Made by a program: the position numbers and the translations under genes. From the NCBI GenBank assembly GCA_026874595.1, contig CM049316.1:38017195-38081194 (forward strand): a DNA stretch of 64,000 nt, read 5' to 3'. The stretch comes from Sipunculus nudus. Its lineage: Eukaryota > Annelida > Sipuncula > Golfingiida > Sipunculidae. Positions within the stretch are counted from its first letter, which is position 1. Each line of letters opens with the position of its first letter. The notes under the pieces are model-generated. The model made no database searches. It saw only the letters and a list, made by a program, of their open reading frames with translations, and had not been told where the DNA came from. Below are positions 11,362 to 22,994 of the stretch, one piece after another.

Positions 11362-14300
11362 GTAATTAGAAACAAATACAGGTGGCGCAACCAGTTATCG
11401 GCAAGTGACAAACTACTCATGGTATATATTTAAGGCAGGAATCATGGTACCGTGCATAAAGTATCAGGATACTGGAGGTTTTGAATCATTTTGCAGGCCT
11501 CAGAACTCGGAGGATATAGGTCGCAGTTCCCTAACTTCTGGTTTTCAAGAGATCTTACGGACGGACAGACGGCAGGACGGACGACGGACAAAGCGCCGTG
11601 CCTGTACCTCAGTTGACTCTCAGTCAGCTTAGCTAAATAAACCCTCTGCATGTATTGATCTTAAAATTAATACTTTGAAGATAACCACTGCATGGACACC
11701 GAAACTCCGAAGTACTGGGCGCTCGACTGCTACCTTAACAGGCGGACAGGTGACCTCGCATTCACTTATTGGATTACATTCCCAGTCTCATTCGTGCATA
11801 TATTACTACACATTTGTGAATATTCCTGGAAGTTCTTCCTAGATCCAGATCTTAAGCTGGACCTACACCAACACCTGCACGTTTCTTCATTGGCCCATTC
11901 CTGATCGAGGCAACCTGTAAATACCATGGGATTCTGTGCATGATTGCCTGAGTTATGTTGTGAACAAACACCCTCACAAATACGCCCACGAACGGAAATG
12001 AATGCATTTACCCAAATGGCGCAGGAGACTAGAAATATGCATTCCTGAGCATGCCTCCGTCATGCGGGCGGTCATTAATGTGGGGTAGTACGCAAACCGC
12101 TTTCTCATTCACTTTTTGGTCCTAAATTTCCAGATTCATTGGTGCATAACTTCCTCAACAATTCAGTGCACTCACTTAATTGGCCCAAATTTCCATGTTC
12201 AATTGTGCATATATGACTGCATATTTATGAGTATTCCTTGAAGTCCTTCCGGATCCGGATCGTGATCATTATGAGGATCTGCCGGGGATGCTACCTTATA
12301 TTGGACGACATTTCACTATTACACAGCCTGTTAGAAAAAAATAGATATATATTCTTCCCTGATTTAATATAATGCTCGACAAAGGATTTCGTTCATCATG
12401 TGTAATGAAATCTGTTAATAATTACTGTGCAAAAGAGACAGCAATTTAATTTTGCAAGCACTTGCGTTTGATTAGGGTAAGTAGGTTGTATAAGTGGAGA
12501 TCATGTTTCAACCCCCAGGATTCGCCGTGTCGAACGTTGCTGACGGGGGTAAAAAAATCGGTAAACAATGACAAAGAGAACGTCGCTAAGAAGCCCGGTA
12601 TTGATCGATACAGTGAGAGAATCTTCCCTTCAGTGTCACATCGGAACGACTCGTAGGTTTCCGTAGACCCGACATTTTTGTTCGTTAAGCTAGATTCTCC
12701 TTAGGTTAGAATTGAGAGTTTAAGATAATTATTAGTACAATCTTAAGATGCATCTTGGTACAAAATATTTTAATATACACATCAAGCAGCGTGCTTACGT
12801 ATATTAAACCTTCGTTGGTAATCAGCGTTAATGGCTCTATTGCGTCTGAACTGCATTTATCGCTCAGCTGACACACGAGGGCTGCAGGGCTTCCGGGAGC
12901 TGGATCTCCAGTCTCATGTATACCCCTGCCGAGACCAGGTCCTGTGATTGGCAGGCACATGAGCAGGGTGTTTTTGCGTTTTTTTTATCCATCCCGAGAT
13001 TGAGATAATACCTTTTAATTTTTTTAATCGGTAGAAGAAAGATGCAAAATTTCTTTCACAAACTACTATATTATAGAGTCTAGTGGTTGGCCAATCATCG
13101 AGTTTTATCGAAATTCAGTCGGTTTGCTGCCACTTTTAAGCGCTCGATTACCAAAGGCAACTATCGAATACATCATATTCATGATTTTTTCTCCAGAATG
13201 CCTTTAGGTTAAAGAATAAATTTATTCTTCCATTTTTCACAACATTTCGCCCTTCAACTAATGTGTCTTTGTTCCCAAATAACTTCCGTATATAACTGAG
13301 TATAACATATATGGGCGGTATGGCGTTAAAATGCTACAAAAATTCTCCAGGTCTATGCAGCAAGAAGAAGTCCTGGATTGTGGTTTAATTCTTGATTATT
13401 ATAAATAACTAAAATGAAACGTTGAAAAGCACATCAAAATATAAAGCAAAGAAAATATAAAAAAGGCAAAAACTTCTTTCCTTAAGGTACAATTACTAAG
13501 ACATGTGGGCTGGGTAAAGAAAGTACAGTTTAACAGATAATTGCATATTTCTTTATATCTGTCTGAACCGATTAATAATTGATTATCGATCGGTTTGCTC
13601 AAACCGATGATCGATTGTAAAAAAGAAACGACTCTTACCACTCATAGAGTCCCAAATATATTACTTAGGTTCATTTCGAACGACACACCTGTGCATGGAT
13701 AATGTTAAAATATTTCACCGTGAAATTATTTGTAAGCAACAAGAAAGCGTTGTCTTTGGCACATGATGTTATCTTTACCATCTCGAGATCCGATTCAGCC
13801 TAATTAAAATATACATAAACAAATAAGCAACTTTATTGGACAAGTTTGAAGTATATATATTACGGGTTTTTAGATAATGTGACTTTCTAGGCATGGTTCC
13901 AGAATCGTCTCTTTTTGATTTGGGGCGGGGCGTCAGAAGATTTAAAAGGCATCAGTCACACATTTATAGTTAAGGCATATATGTATATGTCTGTATATAT
14001 TATATTATGTATTATAAATATATAAAATTGAATATATAATATATAAATTGTAAATAATATGAACAAATTGATCTATATTCAAATCTAAATAAATCGGTTA
14101 ACCGTGTATCGATAAAAGACTTCCAGTGAGGAGGTAAAAATAAATAAAACTCAAATGTGCTGATAGCACTTTAAAATATTTACTATTTCACTTTTGATTG
14201 TCAGTGTCCCCAATCATTATCCCATAACATATTCAAAATGGTAAGATCACTTGTACATAGTACCATTTATGCGAGGAAACATTGCTTTCGGTCCACCATT

Positions 14301-14888
14301 AGATTTGAGAAAACATTTATAACAGATTATGGTAGATAATATCTTTTAGGATATCCTTGTCAAATGATCATGCCAACTCGTACAATAATTGACTTGTGTT
14401 GTTAAAGCAAAATGATGGCCAATAATAAGGCCTCGACCAAAGCCGCCCCCTACACACACACACCTTCACCCACACATACACTTCCCCTTTTGACCTGCGC
14501 CTTATATGTTACTTGTTGAAGGCTCCTACATATGGCGTCTAGTTACTAAAGAAAATCCTTTTAACCTTTTAAAAGAATCGGCCAGAAACAACCAACCGCA
14601 CACAGACTGTTCTTTTGTATATCCACGTGTAATAGCATGGGGGGGGGGGGGGGGGGGCACATAATCCAAAAAATGACATCTTGCGGCAAGTTTTTGCTTA
14701 GGGCGTTTCTGCAACTTGTGATCTTTCATTTTCCGCATATGCAACAAACAACCTTAGGTTCGATGGTTTTACCGTTAGTCAACATTTATAATTAACTATA
14801 ATTAACAGCTTGTAGATATGCAAGATCATACATCGACCATAAAGGCGTTATAAAACCTTCCGTAACATTCAATATCTAGATTTTATTA

Positions 14889-14980
<92 letters not shown>

Positions 14981-17900
14981 TTATAAAAATACGCAGAGTA
15001 GCCAGAAATCGCATAAATACTATAGGAAAAGTAGGTGAATTGCTGACTTTAATATTCAACATAAATTTCCTTTTTCATTTCAGTTTCGGGACAGCCTTGC
15101 CCTCCAGGGTATTTCGGCTCTAATGGAGAGGATCCTTGTTTCCAATGTCCGCCTGGATCTTTCTCTGAGAACCCCGAAGCTTCCTCCTGCGACCCCTGTC
15201 GGCCGGGAACGTACTACCCCGGGGAGGCTGCAACTATCTGCGACTCGTGTAGTCCTGGTTTCAGGTAATATTCAATAATGGTTAATGGTTTCAATAAATT
15301 ACCAGTATTCATATAACATTATAAAAATATTAACTCAATTGTATCAATATATATTATTTAAATTTTGTTTTGTTGCAGTTTCTGAGTTCGCGTAGAATGC
15401 CTTTCAAAATGGCATGTGCTGAACTTCATCATATATCTGACGTAGGTTGCAGTAAATCACTTTTCTTTTCGTTTTAAAAGTATTAAAAACAATTTAAATT
15501 AACAATATTACATCAATGCCATCTCTCTAATGTCATGAACGCGTATAAAAGCAAGATGTCAGCTCAATATGTTATGAAATATCCAATTGTTTCGCATTAT
15601 TGGTTACATCTTGATAGCTAAAAAAGAATTCTGTAAGTAGAAAAAATAAATCTGAGTTTTCCATTTAGCTCACAGTCCGGGGCCACATCATGTGACCCAT
15701 GTCCCGTAGGTCACGTGACCTCGTCTGCAGGCCAGGCGCCATGCAATCCATGTCCAGCTGATACTTACCAGGCGTCCCCAGGACAGAGTGCATGTGATCC
15801 GTGTCCGAAGGGGGAGTACCAGGACCAACAAGGACAAAGCGGATGTTTGCCATGTCCCTATGGCATTTGTCCCAACAATCTGGGTAACGTCTTTTTATTC
15901 AACAGCTATTGTGGTAAATATGTTCTAGGGCCCAATATTTTTTCCAGAATCTTCCAGAATCTTCTCTCTTTTGCTTGCTCTTCTTTTTCTCCTGGTTCTT
16001 CTAAAGAAGTCACAAATGGCGCTGGAGCTGACAAAAGAACTTGTAAAAATAGAGATAAAATAGCTAAAAACTAACAATTAGCAGGTGTAACATCAAGTCT
16101 AGCGCCATTTCGGCCCTCTGACATTAGAAAGTCTACGACTAGCCTGCTGTCACTTGACATGAACCAAACGAATCGTTAGCTTTTTTTGTATACTCTCTAA
16201 CAACACCTAACACGAGCGAGAACAGTTGGCCTATTTGACTTTCCTAAAGTCCGTCCCGCTTTCACCTGTATGTCGGGCCGATGGGCAGTAGCGACATCAG
16301 TTTTCATCAGTCCGTCCCAAAACCCTTGTCCGCGTGTTATATTCGCGTTAACTGTTTAACGAATATTCTTCACAAAAAAAAGTTTGTTCTAACAAATATT
16401 TCCAGATGTTCAGCCAATTTTGTGTAATGTAACACGATATTTAGTAAAAAGTGTTTACTTTGGACAACTGGGGGGTAAAACGCCCGGCCTTCTCCACTGG
16501 CGACCCGGGTTCGATCCCAGGTGCTGCCGTGAGAATGGGTTGTAGTGGTCCGTCCAAGGTGGGTGGTTCTCTCCGGATTCTCCGGCTTTCTCCACCTTTT
16601 TCACTACGATCTTCATCTCTATCAGTTTCTTCTATTTCGCCTTGAATATCTAACTGAATACAAACTCACTCTGTCAATCTTTGTCGTTGCTGAGGGAGCC
16701 AGACCTGGCTGGATTTTCCGGAGACCTGTGACTGGGTAGAGCGCCGACTTCACTTTCAGTCAGTCAGTCAGTCCGATTGTTCAGGGAATGTCAGACCTCC
16801 TCAAGAACATCAACACTTATTGATGGAGGTGTATCTGCATCATATTTTTCAGGGAGGCAGATTGTACAAGAAAGCTTTCTTGCGAGGAATTAATCCTTTG
16901 TAGGCAAGAAAACAATGTATGCTAAAGATGCCTGCTAAAGCAGACTCTGTGGAGTCATTGACTCTGAAGAAGCACTCGACCCACACCATAATTCTTTCAA
17001 TTCCTTCGGTAGATTCCTTCACTTGATGAAAGAAGCAATATCATATGGACTAATTATACCTTCATTGTGTTAAGTGATCCCTTTCTGAAATTCAAACTTA
17101 TAGACTGAACCTTTGCAGCCTGAAATGTGTTTTCCAACAACTGCCTCAATGTATTTCAATAAAAAATGCTCAGTTTTCCATTTTTAAATCTTTTCTAGAG
17201 TTGAAATGATCAGCACACACATCCCTGTATCTCTGCCAGTTCTCTATGAGGCCAAAGCCCAGTTTCAGGAAACCTACTTGAGCCTGTTATTCTGCGTTTT
17301 TGACTTAAGTTACTTTTGTCGAAGTTTAAGTCAGTTTCAATATCAGTGATTAAAGTGACATGGCGGGCTGAAATGCTAAGCCTGCACCGACGAGGTTTAA
17401 CTCGGTGCAAGGGGATTTCCAAGGTTCAGACCGACTTAGCTAAATCGCGTTTACTGACACCGACTTATCCCGCGGACTTACCTCAGCCGACTTCGGGACG
17501 TTTCGGTAAAATTTGACTTAAGCCATGCATACGCTCTTACTGAAATTGGGCCCTGGGCATTCTTCATGTGAGATTTTGAACATTCTCCTCTCAAAAGGCT
17601 CTACCTGCTAAAAATCATGTTGCTTATCTCAGTTTTAAACACAAATGATCACTTTTGGTGGCTTAGATTATCATCTAAATATTATCAACACATATTGGAC
17701 AGTTATAGTGAGTTTATTTGTGCTCTATGCTTTTGAATAGACTACCGTCAAATCTGTCAGTAGTCTTAAACAGTGATTACAGTACTGAGGTCAAGCTTGC
17801 TTTAGGCAGCAGCAAGGGCCTGCTGCTGATGGTGAGCAACATAAATGTGTATAAATATGCTACGCTGAACAATTTGCCATCTTTTCTTCCTCAGCTTATC

Positions 17901-20900
17901 TGGAATATTGATGGAGAGGGCGTTGAGGATTTCCTTATTGGCAAAGTTCTATTCAGTTTATTTTTAAAGAAAAATATGTTATTTTATTAAGTTAAAAAAA
18001 ATATAAAAGTATATTCACATATGAATTAAAATCTTATTCTAAAAATATTATATAGGTAAATGTTCACAAAACAATATAAGTTCCACATATGAATGGAATC
18101 TTTGTCAGCAAGTGCGAACAGATTTATAATGATTTTGTTGAAAAAATATCTTAACAAAAAAAAAACTCTTTTTTGGACAGTGCGTCAACTAAACCATTTT
18201 TAAAGTTATTGTAGCCTATACAGTTGGGCACAATAAGTATATAAATTATACTTTCTACCTTAAGAATTGAATGACTAAGTTTTTAATTTGCAATGTCAGG
18301 TAATTTTTTCCCCACAAAATCAAATTCTAAGGGGTTAGAGTTAGTCAACAGAGGGTTATACCTAATCTGTTTTAGGAAACTCTTCTGTAACTGTCATTTT
18401 GTCTTCAAGTTTCTAAAAAAAATAGTGTATGGCAAAAGCAGGTATCTGTTAAACCTCCATCAAAGGATGAATTTAAATTCTCATTGTTAAATAAAACTTT
18501 AAGTTTTTCGACGGAAATTGTCAAGCAACACCTTCAGGTTTTCTTGTGGTTTTGATAAGATGATAAGCCTTAAATATCATAAAACTAATATTTTTTACTC
18601 TCACACAGTATGTAACAATGATTTAGTGGCAAAAGGAGCATTTCAAATCACAATATGATAGTGAAACACAGATTTAGATGACAACTTTTTTGTCATACAA
18701 AAATGGCCATTTTCGCATGTTTTTTTTTCATCTTTTTTGCCTAAAATCTTGATTGAGACAAGATTAAAAAAAGTTTCATTTGTCATTTTCTGAAAGAACA
18801 CCATTTTTGCTGCAAAAATAAAATTACAACAGAAACTGAAGACATAGAATATATTAATGCCATATAATTTTCTCACAGCAATGTCACAAAAATGTAATTC
18901 GGACTTTTCAACCTTTACGTACGTCCCTCCATGTCTATGGTACCGTATGTATCTTAAATGTCTAGTTTGGAGATATTGCTAAACAATGACAATAGGTATG
19001 GGGTTGCAGTGCAGCGCCTCCTAGCGGTTATTTTCCACAGCATCACATTGCCTGACGTCACGAGCTGGCATGGCTCGTTAATTTTCTAAGTTCACCGATG
19101 ATGAACATGTCGCAAACACTGATGCCTGCACTGTCATATTTTGGATTATTTGTCTCATAGAAATTCAGTTCAAGATAAAATATATTTTTTTTACTGAGAC
19201 TTTCTAACTGTTGCCCCTGAAACCACTTGGCCAGAATATTTTGTAGTGTTTACAGTTTATGAAAAATATCCCGGCAAAACATGCGGACACGGGTACAAGG
19301 ACGGACTATAGTTGGGGACTGGTATTACCAACTAATTTTCTGACATGTGGATTGAAACATTATTTTATTATGAGGATATTCATATATATTCAAATTGTTT
19401 TGTTTAAAAAATATTTGATAGGTTTTCTTCAGTATCTTGACAGGTGCCTCATACTAATCGTTCAAAGATATTGAACGAATAAAGTTGGTTTTTTTCCACA
19501 TGTCCGGATACGGATACGGACATGGATAACGCTAGAACATTGCGTATGTTGCGCCTGCCGGTCTAAACTAAGTTTATTTAAAAAATATCATATGGTTTAC
19601 TAAGCGGGGTTATGATTTTGAGAGATGAACCAATTATATAACAAGAGAAAACACTGTAGCTTTGCACTGTACCCAGATTTATAAGAAAATGGCAAATGCA
19701 TGGGTGGCATATAAACGAGAGTATACTGTATATAATTAAATAACTTCAGACATCTCAATAATTATACCTCTATGATTTCTGCAGCCACGTGCTCATCCCT
19801 TGGATGCGATCACTATTGCAATCAATCAACAACAGGTGACTTTTGTGGATGCTGTGACGGCTTTCAGCTGCTGAACAACACCAATTGTCAACGTAAGTGT
19901 TTCGTGCCTGGACGCTATGTTCAAGCATCTGAAGCATAGATAATGTGATAAATAGGTTCTTAAATAAAAGAAAATAATACCACCATTTAAATTGTGTTTT
20001 CATGTGCGCACATTAGCTAGCCTATATGAGTGAAAAATCGCTAATAAGATTTTTCCATCAACGTACATGCGTACAATCTAAGAAAAAAAGTGTTCCAGCT
20101 AGAACCCAAAAGTGTTCTTCAGAGTGGATTGGGTTGAGAACCATAAAACGGTGTTTTAACATCCCGAGGGTTCTTTTAGGGAACCTAAAAGGTTCCATTT
20201 AGAACCTCTGAAGAGGTTCTTAAATGAACCCTCAAAGGTTCTTCACGATGGACTAAATTGGGAACATGAAATGTTCTTGGTGGAACCTATATGTAGGAGT
20301 TTTTAGAACCTTCAATGCAGGGTTTTTAGAAACAGTCTAGGATGTCATATCCAACGTTTAGGATAAATTAATCACGTCAATATTATGTCCAGATAATATA
20401 AGAAAATATAAAAAAAACATTTCTCATAGAATGTGGGTAACTGCAAGGAACCTAGCTGAAAATCATATCCTGTCAATATGATGAATCCTTCCTGAAAAGG
20501 AAACACATTTTCCTTTAGTTTTCAAGATCCACTTGTGAGTTTGGGAGACGGGTCTGGAAACACACTACACAATATACCCTTCATCTGTTACGTGACCCAA
20601 CGGGTCCCCATTTTCTAGTTATTATTATAATTATCATCATTGTTGTTTTTATCACCGTTTTTGTTGTTATTCTTCTTATCATTATTATTATCATTATTTA
20701 TTTATTATTAATATTATTATTATTATTATATTGAGGAAATGCTTTTTTCAGGAATTGATGGTCCTCGTGACATGTATCTAAAAGCAGAGGAGGGGAGACT
20801 GACCGAGTGGGAGATTCTCCACCTTCAGACCGGAAGCTTAGTGGAATGTATAAGTATCTGCCTCTCTGACAGGAGATGCCAGGCCGTCAGTGCTTCAAAA

Positions 20901-21029
20901 GTAGCGATACCCTCAGCGTACAGCTGCATTTTTCACAGCGCTTACAACGCGTCAGTGTTGACTCCTGCAGGGGGATGGAGAGTTTATACGAACACTCACC
21001 CAAATTGTACAATCAACGGCGTGATATAG
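8983..21029 (+). CDS. Paralogue 1: secreted GCC2/GCC3 - EGF-like - PAN protein (intact, 5 exons)
   Basis: Exons 8983-9043, 15084-15264, 15669-15883, 19785-19892 and 20752-21029 join in frame to 843 bases (280 residues plus TAG). All introns are GT-AG; junction phases are 1, 2, 1, 1. Order: hydrophobic signal peptide (about 1-24), about seven C-x2-C GCC2/GCC3 modules in two exons (about 25-150), an EGF-like module with C-x-CC-x-G (about 153-188), then a C-terminal PAN/apple-like module. No transmembrane segment follows, so secretion is expected; sequons include NQS, NAS and NCT. GCC2/GCC3 modules occur in ephrin receptors and SCUBE-type matrix proteins; PAN modules bind proteins or sugars. The first intron is 6 kb, so an unseen extra exon is possible. 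Specific function unknown. Confidence 0.82.
10056..10200 (-). repeat. GTCAAGGTCA-family module (reverse orientation)
   Basis: AAATGCATCCACAATCTTTA then GTGGATCCTATGACCTTGAG is the reverse complement of modules at 47225-47290 and 61500-61570 (GGTCAAGGTCATAGGATCC..GTGGA..CAT). Confidence 0.6.
11217..11640 (-). repeat. Dispersed repeat B (reverse copy), containing an (AAT)n tract
   Basis: Read on the minus strand it starts AGCTAAGCTGACTGAGAGTC and includes CCGTCCTGCCGTCTGTCCGT, matching 46395-46870 (AGCTTAGCTGACTGAAATTC, then repeated GTCCGTC). The (AAT)n tract at 11272-11361 lies inside it. Non-coding. Confidence 0.6.
11272..11361. repeat. (AAT)n microsatellite
   Basis: About 90 bases of near-perfect AAT units with two AATTAT interruptions. 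The poly-isoleucine frame on the other strand is an artefact of this repeat. Confidence 0.9.
14560..15060 (+). repeat. Dispersed repeat A, copy 2
   Basis: Same ordered blocks as 5240-5760: G-rich block (19 Gs at 14639-14657), AACTTGTGATCTTTCATTTT-CCGCATATG, CCTTAGGTTCGATGG, GCCAGAAATCGCATAAAT and AGTAGGTGAATTGCTG. It ends about 25 bases before exon 2 of paralogue 1. An (AT)n tract at 14891-14973 has expanded inside it. Confidence 0.6.
14891..14973. repeat. (AT)n microsatellite
   Basis: Roughly 80 bases of alternating AT, essentially uninterrupted. Confidence 0.95.
15084..15264 (+). CDS. Paralogue 1 exon 2, GCC2/GCC3 cysteine modules
   Basis: After TTCATTTCAG, 181 open bases encode CPPGYF, CFQCPPGSF, CDPCRPGTY and CDSCSPGF, the C-x2-C-x-x-G-x-Y/F signature of GCC2/GCC3 (ephrin-receptor-like) repeats. 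It ends two bases into a codon at GTAATA, the same phase as exon 2 of paralogue 2 (34816-34960). Confidence 0.85.
15265..15668. other. Intron 2 of paralogue 1
   Basis: 404 bases, AT-rich; nothing recognised. Confidence 0.7.
15669..15883 (+). CDS. Paralogue 1 exon 3, GCC2/GCC3 cysteine modules
   Basis: 215 open bases after CCATTTAG encode four more modules (CDPCPVGHVT, CNPCPADTY, CDPCPKGEY, CLPCPYG), ending at GGTAACG with one base of the next codon. It corresponds to the much larger exon 3 of paralogue 2, which has about 20 modules. Confidence 0.85.
15884..19784. other. Intron 3 of paralogue 1
   Basis: 3.9 kb with no exon recognised. It contains a tRNA-derived SINE (16444-16760). The stretch 16800-19780 is AT-rich and shows nothing I can name. 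Confidence 0.55.
16444..16760 (+). mobile_element. tRNA-derived SINE
   Basis: A perfect pol III B box, GGTTCGATCCC (16508-16518), lies about 37 bases after an A-box-like TGGACAACTGG (16461-16471), as in a tRNA. A conserved-looking body follows (GGTTCTCTCCGGATTCTCCG) and the copy ends in a (CAGT)n-type tail near 16755. It lacks a foldable tRNA cloverleaf beyond the head, so it is a SINE and not a tRNA gene. Confidence 0.7.
19785..19892 (+). CDS. Paralogue 1 exon 4, EGF-like module
   Basis: 108 open bases after TTTCTGCAG, phase 1-1. Six-plus cysteines: CSSLGCDHYC, then FCGCCDGFQLLNNTNC. The CxCCxG-F/Y core is shared with 51061-51171 (CRCCSGY) and 39652-39750. Confidence 0.82.
19893..20751. other. 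Intron 4 of paralogue 1
   Basis: 859 bases holding a GGTTC-rich repeat (20085-20340) and an ATT-rich stretch before the acceptor. Otherwise nothing recognised. Confidence 0.6.
20085..20340. repeat. GGTTC/GAACC palindromic repeat (MITE-like)
   Basis: Alternating AGAACC and GGTTCT motifs at short intervals (for example GGGAACCTAAAAGGTTCC and AGAACCTCTGAAGAGGTTCT), able to form several nested hairpins. Similar AGGTTCC-type interspersed repeats occur in many animal genomes. Non-coding. Confidence 0.6.
20752..21029 (+). CDS. Paralogue 1 exon 5, PAN/apple-like domain and stop
   Basis: 278 bases from a TTTTTTCAG acceptor to TAG. The cysteine layout VECISICLSDRRCQAVS then YSCIFHSAYNASV and GGWRVYTNTHPNC fits a PAN/apple-like fold. 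It aligns throughout with 52125-52411 and 41406-41687 (SVYNASLVTSDPGW, VYTNSHP). Confidence 0.83.
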
Positions 21030-21137
21030 GTCATTGTATTTTAATGTGATCACCTCTCACACTTTAAACATTATTTTTTAAATACAGTAGGACGACACTA
21101 TGATAACACAACACACATACACACATCAATAATGTTT

Positions 21138-21143
21138 AATAAA
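21138..21143 (+). terminator. Polyadenylation signal, paralogue 1
   Basis: AATAAA 109 bases after the stop codon, the first canonical signal downstream. Confidence 0.6.
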
Positions 21144-21289
21144 CTATTCACACGATATCTGTCGTTTTATTTGCACTGGCCCTTACGGGTACAATGTGGA
21201 ATTTTTTGTTTGTTTGGGAGACACTGTTTATCACATCACCCAGTCATTGATGAACTTGGGGATTATTCAGTTAAAAAGATAACTTGGTT

Positions 21290-21480
21290 ACCTGATTCGA
21301 TAGTATAAGTGTTATGACCCAGCTGTGGGGCTGATCACATACCCAGGACCAGCAGGTGCAGTAGCAACCGGACATGGGTGATACCAGAATAAAAATAAAA
21401 CATGATAGGAGGCGAGTGCTACAGCCCAACCACGTAGTCCTAAACCGAATTGGAACTCTGCAGATATTCATACTTAGATT
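21290..21480 (+). mobile_element. SINE-like repeat, 3' part (same family as 2866-3150)
   Basis: Shares GTATAA-GT-TTATGACCCAG, CCCAGGACCAGCAGGT, TACCAGAATAAAAATAAAA-like and GTAGTCCTAAACCGAATTGG with the copy ending near 3150. The tRNA-like head is absent. Confidence 0.5.
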
Positions 21481-21599
21481 AAGAAAGTTTTAAGAATAGA
21501 AAGCGGTTACCTTTACGAAAAATCGTTAAAATAAACCCGAAAACAGTCTGAACCTGAATTTGTACTTCGCTAAAAAACTACTTACCACCTTATTTTCTC

Positions 21600-22090
21600 G
21601 CCCGAGTTCGATTATCGGCAAAATCCACGCATATTTAATAAGGACATGGGTCACTAGGTTACTTTGTGCTGTCGCCGCGATAACTGACGAAGAATATAAA
21701 GGATTTTGATAAAACTCAATTAAACATCAATGAAATTCTCAGCAGATTTCACCCATATTTAATGAGGTCAGAGGTGGCCAGGCTGCTTTATAGTGTCATT
21801 ATGATAGCTACTTGGTGCTGTCGCCGCGATAACAGACAAAGAATATATAGGATTTTGATAAAACTCAATAAAACCTCAATAAAATTCTCAGCAGATTTCA
21901 CCCATATTTAATGAGGTCAGAAGTGACCAGGCTGCTTTATAGTGTCATTATGAAAGCTACTTTGTGCTGTCGCCGCGATGACTTATGAAGAAGCGGAAGA
22001 ACTTTGATAAAACAATAAAATATATCGCATAGGTTTGATATCCAGCAAAATCCAAGCATATTTAATGAGGTCAGAGGTCATCGCACCCTT
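21600..22090 (+). repeat. 149-bp tandem repeat, about three units
   Basis: The marker GCTGTCGCCGCGAT recurs at 21668, 21817 and 21966, a spacing of exactly 149 bases, with TTAATGAGGTCAGAGGT and TTTGATAAAACTCAAT blocks between. A related block also lies right after the retroelement (27405-27460), so the element probably inserted into or beside this array. Confidence 0.8.
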
Positions 22091-22433
22091 TGAGGCACCT
22101 TGCTGACTTACCAAAACTCCTATGGATTTTCATTAAACTCAATTTTTTTATACAGGTGCTGTTTTTATTGTGTGACACGGGCGTAACTCGTGCGGTGACA
22201 CCCTCGCGGGGCCGCTTGTTGCACTTAATGTTTAATCCGTACTGGTTGAACTAACGTTGTCATGCTAGCTAGGAGTTTTCACGCCTGGCCGAGGTCACTT
22301 GATGACCCTAGTATTTAGAGATACACAAAGCGATTTTTATCTAGATGATTCCTGTGACGCGTGCTTACCGCGTATAATGTACTTGGACTTCGAATGTTCT
22401 AGAGGTGGAAAATTCTCGGCTTGTAGTGAAGAG

Positions 22434-22441
22434 TATATAAA
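22434..22441 (+). promoter_or_regulatory. LTR TATA box
   Basis: TATATAAAGG in a GC-richer context within the LTR, about 370 bases before AATAAA; consistent with a U3 promoter. Confidence 0.6.
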
Positions 22442-22806
22442 GGGGCTGTGTTGTAGAGCCGGGGGCAGAGAGCAGGGAAGATTTTCCAGCGGACGCAAAA
22501 GCGTGTGTCAGTTTCTGGGTCCTTATCCGACGTGTGCGGCAATTATAGATTTTCTTTAGAGTTTCTCCTTGATTTTTGTGCATTTGGACTTCAGTTTACT
22601 TTCTGGATTGTTACAAGAGCTTTACACTGGACTGTCATTCTCCGAGAGTATAAATTTAAAGAATTTATCGTTGTGACGGTGTTGGTATCCAGGTACTGTG
22701 CACATTGATTATTTTTCTGTGTGATTGTATTGATTTGTTGTTATACCGCTGTTTTACTGTATAATTGTATTAATTTAGTGTATTGTAATGTTAGGGTTGT
22801 TTTAAG

Positions 22807-22812
22807 AATAAA
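22807..22812 (+). terminator. LTR polyadenylation signal
   Basis: AATAAA downstream of the TATA box and about 160 bases before the LTR end. Confidence 0.55.
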
Positions 22813-22976
22813 TTATGGTTATTTGTTAACAAAAAACCACTGACTTCTTTATTCATTCCCCTAGACATGTCACGCTGCCTAGTGTTACAGAATCTGATTT
22901 TTTAAAATCTCCATTACAAAATTTGTGTTCATCACGCATACATGATCTGTTTTTATTAGGTTCCGTAACAAAAAAT

Positions 22977-22994
22977 TAGGGGCTCGTCCGGGAT
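22977..22994 (+). promoter_or_regulatory. Primer-binding site complementary to tRNA-Pro
   Basis: TAGGGGCTCGTCCGGGAT matches the classic tRNA-Pro primer-binding site (TGG then GGGCTCGTCCGGGAT) at 17 of 18 bases, at the expected place just inside the LTR. Confidence 0.8.

Larger units (their letters stand above)
9044..15083. other. Intron 1 of paralogue 1
   Basis: 6 kb without a recognised exon. It holds GTCAAGGTCA-type modules in reverse (10056-10200), a diverged repeat (11217-11640) with an (AAT)n tract, two related blocks about 460 bp apart (11760-11860 and 12200-12270), dispersed repeat A copy 2 (14560-15060) and an (AT)n tract. Nothing was recognised in 12310-13970. Confidence 0.5.
22171..22970 (+). 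repeat. 5' LTR of the Gmr1-like element
   Basis: The 3' end is placed by repetition: 22941-22970 matches 27348-27377 at 28 of 30 bases and ends in CA, six bases before the primer-binding site. It contains TATATAAA (22434-22441) and AATAAA (22807-22812), the expected promoter and polyadenylation layout. The left end (TGTGACACGG) is a best guess because the other LTR is missing. Confidence 0.7.

Noticed and set aside
11217-11420. Poly-isoleucine reading frame
   Set aside because: Produced by an (AAT)n microsatellite.
16455-16530. Functional tRNA gene
   Set aside because: A and B boxes are present but the cloverleaf does not close and a SINE body and tail follow.
21600-22090. CRISPR-like array
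   Set aside because: The 149-bp units are contiguous degenerate tandem repeats, with no short repeat/spacer alternation, and the genome is eukaryotic.
22299-22708. Overlapping short frames within the LTR
   Set aside because: They lie in the LTR regulatory region and do not match any retroelement protein.
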